Part shown: positions 7,337 to 15,301 of the stretch, piece by piece
Layout: the number at the start of each line of letters is the position of its first letter
How positions within the stretch are numbered: position 1 is the stretch's first letter
Source of the DNA: Rs1 sp036960485
GTDB lineage: Bacteria > Pseudomonadota > Gammaproteobacteria > Pseudomonadales > Balneatricaceae
Reading direction: 5' to 3'
DNA length: 64,000 nucleotides
Assembly (NCBI GenBank): GCA_036960485.1
Contig: JBALXS010000011.1
Span: 1-64,000 of the forward strand
Notes under the pieces: model-generated
What the model saw: the letters and a program-made list of their open reading frames with translations, nothing else
Told to the model about the DNA's origin: nothing
Databases searched by the model: none
Made by a program: the position numbers and the translations under genes

Positions 7337-10009
7337 TCAGGTAATTGATCTTTCAAGCTCGAACAGTATTTCAAGCCCTTCATCGAAGTCATAACCATCA
7401 ATCGCTTTTGTCAACTTTTTGAGTAATACAGCATGTTTTGTAATACCAGGAAGCTCATTCAATTCATCAATAACAAAAGTTGCTTCAGCATTATTCTCTT
7501 CTACTAAAACCCTTAACCTTTGTAAAATTATGTTGACCAAAGATATATCTAATATTTCCTCTACCGATTTCATCGTTAATTTATCTAGAGTGAATTCTGA
7601 TAAGCCCTCAAGAACCGGCACCAACGCGATACTAACAGCATTTTCCAATACTGTTATTTCAGACACATTAGCACAATGATAACAAGCTAACTCTAAAGCT
7701 GCGGCAGCCTTTTCAACTTCTTTCGCACCAATCGTCCCTGCCATCCCTTTTAAAGTATGCGCCAAGCGCATAGGAGCTTGTTTATCATCGCTACTTAAAG
7801 CTTGCATGAATGATGCAGAAAAACCAATATTGCTTTCATAGAATTTTAGGAGAAGCTTATGGTACAGCTTTCGGTTACCCTGAGTAGAATTCAACCCTAT
7901 ATGAGTGTCGAGTTCCATGAAACTGGGCAGTTCTATAATACTTTCACTAGCAATACCTGTTTGAGTAATAGTATGTTTGGGCAGTGCTTTAGGGGTTATC
8001 CATTTAGCAATTTTGGCAAACATGTCGTTAACATTGATAGGCTTTGCAATATGGTCATTCATTCCTCCAGCCAGCACTTTTTCTTTATCTCCTGTCATCG
8101 CATTAGCCGTCATCGCAATAATAACTAAATCTTTGTACTTCGACTGTTTCCGTATTCTTCGCGTTGCTTCAAAACCGTCCATGATTGGCATTTGCAAGTC
8201 CATAAGCACTCCATCAAAACTTGACGATTCTAGGCGCTCTAAAGCTTGCACACCGTTATTGGCTACTTCAACAGACACGCCATTACCTTCGAGTAACGCT
8301 ATGGCCAACTCCTGATTGAGTTCATTATCTTCTACTAGTAAAATTTTAGCGCCTGCTATTTTCTCGATACAAGCGGTTGATTCAGCTTTAAAGCTATCTC
8401 TGCGTGTGTTGATTGCCACTTCCTTTCCCATTGCCAGTAACATCGCATCCAATAAACTGGACGCTGTTACTGGCTTGGTAAGAAAACCCCGAATATCAAT
8501 ATCAGACACAGCCCCAATGACATCATCACGTCCGTAAGCGGTCACCATAATAATCGCTGGCACTTCACTTAAGGTGCTATCACGCTGAATAGCTCTACTC
8601 GTTTCTACACCATTCATATTTGGCATTTTCCAGTCCATCAGGACTAGCTTATAAGGATTTAATAAACAAGCTTTGCGAATAAGAGATAAAGCTTTTTTAC
8701 CACTTTCGCAGGTATCTACCTGCAAACCAAAACTCTCTATAATAGAAGATAATATCTCCCGAGCTGATGCGTTATCGTCAACCACTAGCACTTTTATAGC
8801 ATCTAAATTATCAGCCTTGCCACGAGTTTTTGAAATTTTACCCGTTTGTTTTATAAATCGTGCTGTAAAGTGAAATGAGCTTCCTTGGCCTGCTTCACTT
8901 TCTACCCATATATTACCATCCATTAATTTTGCTAACTTTTTACTAATAACTAACCCCAAGCCTGTTCCTCCATATTTTCGACTGGTAGAAGTATCAGCTT
9001 GAGAAAAAGATTGGAATAATTTTTGCTGTTGCTCAGGTGTCATGCCGATACCTGAATCACAAACAGAAAACTGCAGTAACAAATCGATATTAGTCTCTTC
9101 TTTAATGCTAACATTGATTCTAATTTCCCCTCCTACTTCAGTAAATTTTACCGCGTTATTGCCTAAGTTAACGAGAATCTGTCCTAGCCTTAAAGGATCT
9201 CCCACTAAGGAAGTAGGCAAGTCATTGGGAAGATCAAACAAGAGTTCCAAACCTTTATCTTCTGCTTTGAGCCCCACAAGGTTGGATAAATCATCAAACA
9301 CATCTTCCAGCCTAAAATCGACTGTTTCTATATCCAACTTGCCCGCTTCAATCTTAGAGAAATCTAGGATATCATTAATAATACCTAGCAAGCTTTCACC
9401 GGATCGATGTACCTTTTCAATATAATTACGCTCCTTTCTACCAAGGTCTCCCTTTAAAGCTAGGTAAGACATGCCGATAATGGCATTCATTGGAGTCCGG
9501 ATTTCATGAGACATGTTAGCGAGGAAATCACTTTTAGCTTGGTTAGCAGATTCAGATTTTTTTGTAGCGGCTCGCAATTCTTCCATCAACTCTTCTCTGC
9601 TAAATTGATGGATCTTACGCCTAATCATTTCTAGAAATTCATCACCGGGATTAAAAGAAGCAGAATTGTGTATTGATTTCACCGCTCTGATATTCAACTT
9701 TCCCTGTTTATCGGGCTCTATTAATAGTTCATCAAATACTGAGTGATACAGTTCTAAATCTACATCGCAATGCTCGCCTTTAAACAGCAGAGCTAAAAAA
9801 AATTCATTGTGTATTTCTTCCAAACTGACATCGATAGTTACATGTTTATTGTTTTTAAGTAACAGCCAACAAAGTTCTGAAACAATTGTAGATATTCGTG
9901 TCGCTTCTATGGAGTTAAAGCCTAAATCTATCGAAATGCAGCGAACTTTACTGCAAGAATGAATAATAGAGCTTTCGCTCTTTATCGAAATAGTACCGAT
10001 AATGATCAT
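7337..10009 (-). CDS. hybrid histidine kinase with RsbT-like N-terminus, 2 REC and HPt
   Basis: This 890-residue soluble hybrid kinase has no transmembrane segment. Residues 1-140 resemble a degenerate RsbT/anti-sigma-type ATPase: DLGFNSIEATRISTIVSEL (28-46) mirrors GFNITSQFMISTAVSELARN of the RsbT gene upstream, but the N-box asparagine and the G boxes are missing. Then come HisKA with His168 (SHEIRTPMNA), HATPase_c (N-box NLGNNAVKF near 285, CDSGIGM, GGTGLGL near 348), REC1 (Asp459 in LVLMDWKMP), REC2 (Asp604 in VLMDLQMP) and HPt (His751 in AHTLKGMAG). A His-Asp-His phosphorelay ending at the HD-GYP regulator next door is likely. It begins 41 bases after the RsbX-like gene. A weak ribosome-binding site suggests translation depends on upstream coupling. 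The RsbT-like reading of the N-terminus is inference. Confidence 0.93.
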   Translation of the reverse strand: MIIIGTISIKSESSIIHSCSKVRCISIDLGFNSIEATRISTIVSELCWLLLKNNKHVTIDVSLEEIHNEFFLALLFKGEHCDVDLELYHSVFDELLIEPDKQGKLNIRAVKSIHNSASFNPGDEFLEMIRRKIHQFSREELMEELRAATKKSESANQAKSDFLANMSHEIRTPMNAIIGMSYLALKGDLGRKERNYIEKVHRSGESLLGIINDILDFSKIEAGKLDIETVDFRLEDVFDDLSNLVGLKAEDKGLELLFDLPNDLPTSLVGDPLRLGQILVNLGNNAVKFTEVGGEIRINVSIKEETNIDLLLQFSVCDSGIGMTPEQQQKLFQSFSQADTSTSRKYGGTGLGLVISKKLAKLMDGNIWVESEAGQGSSFHFTARFIKQTGKISKTRGKADNLDAIKVLVVDDNASAREILSSIIESFGLQVDTCESGKKALSLIRKACLLNPYKLVLMDWKMPNMNGVETSRAIQRDSTLSEVPAIIMVTAYGRDDVIGAVSDIDIRGFLTKPVTASSLLDAMLLAMGKEVAINTRRDSFKAESTACIEKIAGAKILLVEDNELNQELAIALLEGNGVSVEVANNGVQALERLESSSFDGVLMDLQMPIMDGFEATRRIRKQSKYKDLVIIAMTANAMTGDKEKVLAGGMNDHIAKPINVNDMFAKIAKWITPKALPKHTITQTGIASESIIELPSFMELDTHIGLNSTQGNRKLYHKLLLKFYESNIGFSASFMQALSSDDKQAPMRLAHTLKGMAGTIGAKEVEKAAAALELACYHCANVSEITVLENAVSIALVPVLEGLSEFTLDKLTMKSVEEILDISLVNIILQRLRVLVEENNAEATFVIDELNELPGITKHAVLLKKLTKAIDGYDFDEGLEILFELERSIT

Positions 10010-10050
10010 TTTAGTAAGACCAAATTAGCAATATTAAAAAGAATAGCTTA

Positions 10051-10647
10051 CTATTTTTCAGTGTATCGTATAACGGCACAAGTAGCGTCATCATTGTTTT
10101 TCCCAAATGTGTCAAGCAGTGTATTTGAAATCTTCTCAGCATCATCCAAAAATATATTTGGATAGTCTGTCTCGTTAAACCGACTTGATATGCCGTCAGT
10201 ATGAAAAACCAAAATATCTCCTTTTTTTATAGATATACATTTCTCTTTTGGCGTCCGTATTTGGTAGCCAATTACCCCGCCTTGGGTGATTTCACGTTTA
10301 GACTGATAACCAAATACTCTAAGAAAAATATTGCCTATTCCAACATAATAGAGCTTTCTCGTTTTTATATTGAGCTTTCCAATAATGGCGACTGCTCCAT
10401 GTGTACCTTGTAACTCTTTGTGTAGTCCGTTCATTAAACTCGGCAAACTCAAATGTTGATTCTTTTGGATATAATCAGTACCAGTACGCGCAATTCTATG
10501 AGCTCCTTCCCCATGACCTGCACCATCGAATATACAAATAAATAGATATTCACCTTCATCCTTAATAAAAACGGCATCTCCATTCACTGTTTCAAGTGCA
10601 CGTTCAGCAACAAAACACTCCAATTCACCAATATTGATTAAAGCCAT
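10051..10647 (-). CDS. rsbX: RsbX-like PP2C phosphatase
   Basis: This 198-residue PP2C/SpoIIE-type phosphatase has NGDAVF near residue 22, the metal-binding DGAGHGEGA near 41, YYVGIGNIF near 101, ITQGGVIGY, FHTDGIS near 148 and NDDATCAV near the end. These are the aspartate motifs of small PP2C phosphatases such as RsbX, which resets the stressosome by dephosphorylating RsbS and RsbR. It overlaps the end of the rsbT-like gene by 10 bases, so translation is coupled. The name follows gene order and size; direct substrate specificity is inferred from position between rsbT and the kinase. Confidence 0.88.
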   Translation of the reverse strand: MALINIGELECFVAERALETVNGDAVFIKDEGEYLFICIFDGAGHGEGAHRIARTGTDYIQKNQHLSLPSLMNGLHKELQGTHGAVAIIGKLNIKTRKLYYVGIGNIFLRVFGYQSKREITQGGVIGYQIRTPKEKCISIKKGDILVFHTDGISSRFNETDYPNIFLDDAEKISNTLLDTFGKNNDDATCAVIRYTEK

Positions 10648-11048
10648 TTTACAACCGTAATCATAGTTCCTTTCCCTAGGTAAGTTTTTATTTCAAACTC
10701 ATCCATCAATCTTTTGGTACCTGGAAGCCCTACACCCATAGTTCCCCCCGTACTGAAATTATCTTTCAAGGCTTGCTCAACATCTATAATACCGGGCCCT
10801 TCATCATCAGCGATTATTTGGATACCTTTTCTTAATTCTTTTTCTTGTATTTTTAACAAGATAGTGCCTTTTTTTGCATAAACATAGATGTTACGAGCTA
10901 ACTCGCTAACTGCTGTAGATATCATAAATTGCGATGTAATATTAAACCCTATAATCTTCGCATATTCTCTTGCTCCTAAAGCAGCGTATGCAACATCCAC
11001 TTCATCATCAATCTGAAAGGTTATTACTTTCTGATACTCAATAGTCAT
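10638..11048 (-). CDS. rsbT: RsbT-like switch kinase (serine/threonine kinase, GHKL type)
   Basis: This 136-residue GHKL-type kinase has the RsbT layout. The N-box SELARNIYVY is at 48-57, the G1 box DDEGPGI at 81-87 and the G2 box TGGTMGVGLPGTKRL at 100-114. In known stressosomes RsbT phosphorylates RsbS and the RsbR STAS domains, is released on stress, and then activates a downstream partner (RsbU in Bacillus). Here no RsbU phosphatase follows; the next output genes are an RsbX-like phosphatase and a two-component pair. AGGAAA lies 4 bases upstream of the ATG. The gap to rsbS is 104 bases. Confidence 0.93.
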   Translation of the reverse strand: MTIEYQKVITFQIDDEVDVAYAALGAREYAKIIGFNITSQFMISTAVSELARNIYVYAKKGTILLKIQEKELRKGIQIIADDEGPGIIDVEQALKDNFSTGGTMGVGLPGTKRLMDEFEIKTYLGKGTMITVVKWL

Positions 11049-11152
11049 GTATTTCCTAGTTATAAACGTTTATTACACGAAACAAATATTAACTAATTAG
11101 ATATACGTCCAATATTTTGATGAATCGTTTTCCCTTCTTTTAGCATATATCA

Positions 11153-11557
11153 TTATGTAGCCCTTAATATTTCTAACGCATCTTGTATCGTCAAGGCCGT
11201 TTTTGTTGTAGTAAGGTCTAGATTCAAATCAACAATAGATGCAACTACACCTGGGCTTAAGCCAGTCATCACTGTGCGAAATCCCAGCATATTAACCATA
11301 ACTGATGTGTTTGATAATATTTTCCAAAACACACTATCAATTATATCTATTCCAGAGAGATCAATTACGACACCTAGATATTCTTTTGCATACACTTTCT
11401 CGAGCAAAACCGTTTGAATATCCATAGCTGTTTCTTTAGAAAGCCCTACCTGTACAGGAAAGACTAAGCAACCTTGCGTCGCATATGTCATAACGTTAGA
11501 TGACTCATTAGTCGCTTCTAATTTATTCTCTGATGGCCTATTCATCACATTAGACAT
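11153..11557 (-). CDS. rsbS: RsbS-like STAS domain protein
   Basis: This single-STAS protein matches RsbS. GVVIDLSGIDIIDSVFWKIL holds the conserved phospho-acceptor Ser75 (in IDS), and VMTGLSPGVVASIVDLNL matches the TGIxPxVAxxLxxLGI stretch. The ATG at 11557 is chosen because it overlaps the rsbR stop codon by 8 bases (ATGTCTAA), giving translational coupling; a longer frame reaches 11608 inside rsbR but has no support. An unusual 20-residue polar N-terminal extension precedes the STAS fold, compared with the roughly 120-residue Bacillus RsbS. It would form the stressosome core with RsbR and be a substrate of RsbT. Confidence 0.9.
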   Translation of the reverse strand: MSNVMNRPSENKLEATNESSNVMTYATQGCLVFPVQVGLSKETAMDIQTVLLEKVYAKEYLGVVIDLSGIDIIDSVFWKILSNTSVMVNMLGFRTVMTGLSPGVVASIVDLNLDLTTTKTALTIQDALEILRAT

Positions 11558-12722
11558 CTGTACTACCCAATTTAAGCCCCATTTCTTTGAGTGACATACT
11601 AACGCCATCTTTAAGATTGGATTGAGTCAAAATATCTCCCAAATCGATTCCTAAATTAACTAGAGCTTGTGATATTTGCGGAGATATTCCGGTAACGATA
11701 CACCGACAGCCCATTAGTTTTGTTGCTTGTGTTACTTTAATAAGATAATTGGCAACCGCACTATCAATCGCCGGGACACCTTGAATATCTAATATAAGAA
11801 ATTTTGCTTGATAATCCGAGATATTTTGAAGGGCAGCTTCCATGATAGTCTGAACACGCTTAGAATCTACTAAGCCAATAATGGGCAGTAATAAAACATT
11901 ATCCCAAAGTCTCATCACCGGCGTCGAAATATCCATAATCAACGCAGCCTGCTTCGCACTTTCACTTTCACGCAATTTTTTATCAGTAACATCAGATGCA
12001 ATTTTAAGAACTTTGATCGGCTTATTGTTCAAATTTAAAATTGGATTATAAGTCGCTTGAATATAGACATCCCGACCATTTTTTCTAATTCGTCGGTACT
12101 CACCAGATTCAAATATTCCATTATTCATTTTTTGCCAAAACTCGTCATACCCGTCACTACTGGCGTAAGACTCTTCACAAAATATCCGGTGATGCTTTCC
12201 GATAATTTCTTCTAAAGAATATCCGATCATATTAAGAAATTTATCATTAGCGGTAATTACCGTACCATCCATATTGAACTCTATCGTGCTTAAAGACTTG
12301 TCAATTGCATTTAGTTTTCCTTCAAACTCAACGTCTCTTAATTTTCGTTCAGTAACATCAGTAACAAATTTAAATACTTTAGTTGGTTTATTATTTAAAT
12401 CAAAAATGGGGTTATAAGTCGCTTGAATATATATATCATTTCCGTTTTTTCCAATTCGCTTATATTCAGCTGAATCAAATTCACCTCGATTCAGCTTTTC
12501 CCAAAACTCATTATATTCGTGACTATTTACATAAGATTCATCACATAATATTCTATGATGCTTCCCTTTGATTTCATCGAATTTATATCCAAAAATATCT
12601 AATAAGATCTGGTTGCAACTAATAATTATGCCATCCATACCTAGCTCTATAAAACCTTGAGATCTATTAATCGCCTTAAAAAGCTCGTCGTTATTGATTG
12701 CTTCATTATTTACTGATGTCAT
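11550..12722 (-). CDS. rsbR: RsbR-like stressosome sensor, PAS-PAS-STAS
   Basis: The 390-residue product has two PAS domains (about 12-125 and 140-247) of nearly the same sequence. Each holds GKHHRI(L/F)C(D/E)ESY and YIQATYNPI, the type often seen in chemoreceptors and oxygen or redox sensors. A C-terminal STAS domain follows (about 265-378) with DIQGVPAIDSAVANYL and VTGISPQISQALVNLGI. Ser321 stands at the first phosphorylation position of RsbR STAS domains (Thr in Bacillus). The second site appears to be Ala (in SQA). The two PAS copies point to an internal duplication. It is the first gene of the operon, with AAGGA 8 bases before the ATG. Known RsbR proteins carry a non-heme globin-like N-terminus, so the PAS pair is a different input module. 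Confidence 0.93.
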   Translation of the reverse strand: MTSVNNEAINNDELFKAINRSQGFIELGMDGIIISCNQILLDIFGYKFDEIKGKHHRILCDESYVNSHEYNEFWEKLNRGEFDSAEYKRIGKNGNDIYIQATYNPIFDLNNKPTKVFKFVTDVTERKLRDVEFEGKLNAIDKSLSTIEFNMDGTVITANDKFLNMIGYSLEEIIGKHHRIFCEESYASSDGYDEFWQKMNNGIFESGEYRRIRKNGRDVYIQATYNPILNLNNKPIKVLKIASDVTDKKLRESESAKQAALIMDISTPVMRLWDNVLLLPIIGLVDSKRVQTIMEAALQNISDYQAKFLILDIQGVPAIDSAVANYLIKVTQATKLMGCRCIVTGISPQISQALVNLGIDLGDILTQSNLKDGVSMSLKEMGLKLGSTDV

Positions 12723-12989
12723 AATATATGTCCTTATTTAATTATATGTATAATTAAGTCTAAGTTTTTTAAAACACGCCATCACCTATTTTCATTCTAG
12801 TTCAAACAGTATGCATATTTCACTTCAAAAATATCGCTGCGAGTGAAGTAATTATTAGAGCCGCCATAACTATATTAATTGCTTATGGAAGCAGTGATTA
12901 GGTACTAAAAATTCTCCATGTATATTTTTGCTAGCACGTTTTGATGTTATATACAGTTTTACCACATAATATAGCTGCTAATTCAAACT

Positions 12990-13541
12990 ATTTAAGACCG
13001 TTCACCCCCTGTTTGACAGAACTGTCCTAAGGCTTTATTAACTAATCCCATCTGTAAATATTTACCAAAGTGAACAAAACGGATAATTTATTATCGTTTT
13101 TAGCGAGACCTCGATAACGAGCTTTTTAACCCAAACTGACATTTTATTATCCTAAAAGGATGCTCAACGAAAACTTGTACACTCGCCTTCTAATATTCAA
13201 TTTTTATCGCTACCTTATTGCTTCGAGAATGCTCCCTAAATTTTTTACCTTATTGCGCTGTCCAACAATAAAAAATCATGACTTAAGTTTTAAAGCTTGT
13301 CTCGCTTTAGCGTTCCTCTATATCCAAAATCCGCAAAAAAATGTTTCTCTTAACTGTGTAAAAATTCATGAGCTTGATTAAGATTATGCACGTTGACTGC
13401 TGCTGATGCTGTGGTAAATATATGAGTTAGCTCTGTTTTAACATCGACACCAACATGGCCCTTCATACCAAAGTACCATTGATTGCCCTTCTTTGTAAGG
13501 TGCGTCTGAGTATCGTGTTGATTCCATATCAATGGGGTCAC
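12990..13541 (-). pseudogene. decayed IS5-family transposase
   Basis: Three pieces of an IS5-type DDE transposase lie in order on the minus strand. The first is KKGNQWYFGMKGHVGVDVKT at 13541-13350, ending NLNQAHEFLHS. The second, in shifted frames near 13330-13260, is DFGYRGTLKRDKL. The third, near 13180-13060, is VEHPFRIIKCQFG, then ARYRGLAKNDNKL and VLFTLVN. These are the conserved central and C-terminal segments of the family (GMKAHIGVD, DAGYRGAEKR, VEHPFRVIKxQFGYxKxRYRGLxKN). Several stops and frameshifts interrupt the copy, and terminal inverted repeats are not recognisable. It is a non-functional relic. Confidence 0.8.
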
Positions 13542-13542
13542 A

Positions 13543-13575
13543 TATTAATGAGGGCAGAGTAATTTGATTTTTTCA
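13543..13575. repeat. short dispersed repeat (copy B, inverted)
   Basis: ATGGGGTCACATATTAATGA followed by GGGCAGAGTAATTTGAT. It reads as the reverse complement of copy A at 6218-6284, with the same ATGGGGTCACA and GGGTCAGAGTAAATTGAT words and a shorter spacer. It abuts the 5' edge of the IS5 transposase remnant, suggesting that the word marks or borders mobile DNA. Confidence 0.55.
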
Positions 13576-13642
13576 TCCTCCAACCATGTTTCATTTTCTT
13601 AACTTATTTATGTTTTAGTTTACTATAAATCAATGACTTATA

Positions 13643-13664
13643 AACCTGTAACTAGTTATAGGTT
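13643..13664. terminator. near-perfect palindrome followed by T-rich run
   Basis: AACCTGTAACTAGTTATAGG and TT form a 22-base near-perfect palindrome (one mismatched pair), followed at once by TTTGGGTTTTTTTT on the plus strand. It resembles a factor-independent terminator, but no intact plus-strand gene ends here, so it may be left over from the decayed mobile element. Confidence 0.4.
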
Positions 13665-13959
13665 TTTGGGTTTTTTTTCCTGAAATAGGGCGAAATTGGC
13701 CTATTTTTAGTCAAATCGATTTAAATCAATTTTTAAACCTAGAGAAAGAATGTTTGTTGACTGAATTCAGTACTGGCTGGTTTTCTAGAATTACTACTGT
13801 TGATTGCGGTAATTCATATTAAGTGGAACCACGAGAAAAAATATGGAGAAAAGGTTAGAGGTTTGAGCTTAAAGGGTTTTATCAAAGAATGAAAATTCAA
13901 AATAATTTAACTTATTTATTTTTTAAGCTTTAAATTCAAACGATTTGGGGCAGTTTCGA

Positions 13960-14185
13960 CTGCGTCGAGTACATTTATTTTTGCGATAAAAGAAACGGAA
14001 CCAAAGAAAAATCGCCCAACGAGCACCGAAAACTCCTTTGCAGAAGGCTAAATGACCGGCCGCTGATCAGCGCTATCCATGGCGCATTCGCTCTACGCAA
14101 CATCCTGTTGCTCCGCTTCAATCATTTAACTGATCGCATCCGGCGGTGCTCTGAAGGGGTTGTGCAGCTTCGTAGTTAAGATGGG
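13960..14185. repeat. GC-rich dispersed-repeat-like patch without a gene
   Basis: A block much richer in G+C than its surroundings has no uninterrupted frame of note. It contains GCGATAAAAGAAACGGAACC followed by AAAGAAAAATCGCCC, and later GGCGCATTCGCTCTACGCAA and GCATCCGGCGGTGCTCTGAA. The first part is reminiscent of multi-copy intergenic sequences in many proteobacteria that read 'aaagaaacgcaaccaaagaaaa..cgcc'; this is from memory and unverified. It probably belongs to a mobile or repeated element rather than to a gene. Confidence 0.4.
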
Positions 14186-14230
14186 GTTGATCTGCTCTCA
14201 GGATCAGTTTGTGCTGATTTTTTTGATAAA

Positions 14231-14262
14231 ATTACGATCAATTTACTATGAATCCATCGATC
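14231..14262. repeat. short dispersed repeat (copy C)
   Basis: TACGATCAATTTACTATGAA followed by TCCATCGATC. It matches copy A (ACGATCAATTTACTCTGACC, then CATCGATC) in direct orientation with two or three changes. With copy B it brackets a roughly 0.7-kb segment (13.54-14.26 kb) holding the GC-rich patch. Confidence 0.55.
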
Positions 14263-14399
14263 TTAATATTGACTAAAAATACTTTGTAACCAATCCTGTT
14301 TTAGTTTTATCACACTACAACTCAAACGATTGCAAAATTTTCAACTATTCTATATCTGACCATATTATTTACTGCACCCTCAATAAAATGAGTGAATAT

Positions 14400-15167
14400 T
14401 CACTGAGTATAACTTTTAATAATATCTGACATTTTCCCTGATGCTACTATTTTATTAATACTCATATTTATACGCTGGTAAATTTCTTTGGACACCGACT
14501 TCTTTGAAAAAATAACATAGCGTTTAAAGCTCTCAAGTTGTGCTGAGTTTTTTATCAATTGGTCTGATTTATTAATTTTTTTAAGTGCATATAAAACTGT
14601 TATTTCTGGGGCTAGCAAAGCATCAGACCTATTATTAAGTACTAATTTCACGCCTTGATCAACTGACATCACCGTAAAGGATAACTGACTGTGCGCTAAT
14701 ACTTTAGGTTTAAGCTTTCCTAAATACCAATTTTTCAAATACATTAAGCTTTTCTTCTGTGCAAACAAGTCTTCAATATTTTTAATCTTATTTAACGTTG
14801 GTTTTGTATAGAGGTAAAAGGCAAATTCACCCACTCCCTCTTCTGCATAACGAGTAAATTTTTCTCTTTGAATATTGTGAAATGCCAGCGTCATATCTAC
14901 TGTGCCTTTATCTAACTCATGAAGAACACGCTTCCAAGGCTTTATTTGAAAGGATATTTTACAGCCTGAATCAGCTGAAATTAATTTAAATAAATCAACT
15001 GTGATCCCTTTGTAGCGCTTATTTTCCTGCCATAGAAAAGGCTCTGATGATCCACTGGCAAATACCAGTTCGCAAGCGCCTACGGCTTGGAAAATTGTCA
15101 ATGTTATTAAAACGGCTGTTAACAACAATTTATTAATACTCACAACTTTAGTCTCTTTTTGGATCAT
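14400..15167 (-). CDS. periplasmic amino-acid-type solute-binding protein (SBP_bac_3), orphan
   Basis: This solute-binding protein (up to 255 residues) has a signal peptide with hydrophobic core LLLTAVLITLTIFQAVGA and likely cleavage after VGA. The mature part has the two-lobed family 3 pattern: SSEPFLWQENKRYKGITVDL, then WKRVLHELDKGTVDMTLAFH and EKFTRYAEEG. It would bind a polar amino acid or related small molecule in the periplasm. No permease or ATPase is adjacent, so it is an orphan. An internal GTG (codon 9, preceded by AAAGAGA) is an alternative start that gives a more normal signal peptide. It lies downstream of the LysR gene at 15302 on the same strand. Confidence 0.82.
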   Translation of the reverse strand: MIQKETKVVSINKLLLTAVLITLTIFQAVGACELVFASGSSEPFLWQENKRYKGITVDLFKLISADSGCKISFQIKPWKRVLHELDKGTVDMTLAFHNIQREKFTRYAEEGVGEFAFYLYTKPTLNKIKNIEDLFAQKKSLMYLKNWYLGKLKPKVLAHSQLSFTVMSVDQGVKLVLNNRSDALLAPEITVLYALKKINKSDQLIKNSAQLESFKRYVIFSKKSVSKEIYQRINMSINKIVASGKMSDIIKSYTQ

Positions 15168-15301
15168 AATACATTACCAACACACGATTATCACAATTGT
15201 GAAATAGCTAAAAAAGGTTGCCCATTACACAAAGTAAACTATAAAGGACCGTTTATTTTTCTATTACATAGCGGCTTCTTACAAATAGCAAACAATAGAC
15301 T

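Noticed and set aside
6287..12722. Bacillus-type sigma-B pathway
   Set aside because: There is no sigB, rsbW, rsbV or rsbU gene; the output genes are a hybrid kinase and an HD-GYP regulator.
13160..13381. Plus-strand 73-codon frame in the IS5 remnant
   Set aside because: It is antisense to the decayed transposase; the minus-strand pieces explain the sequence.
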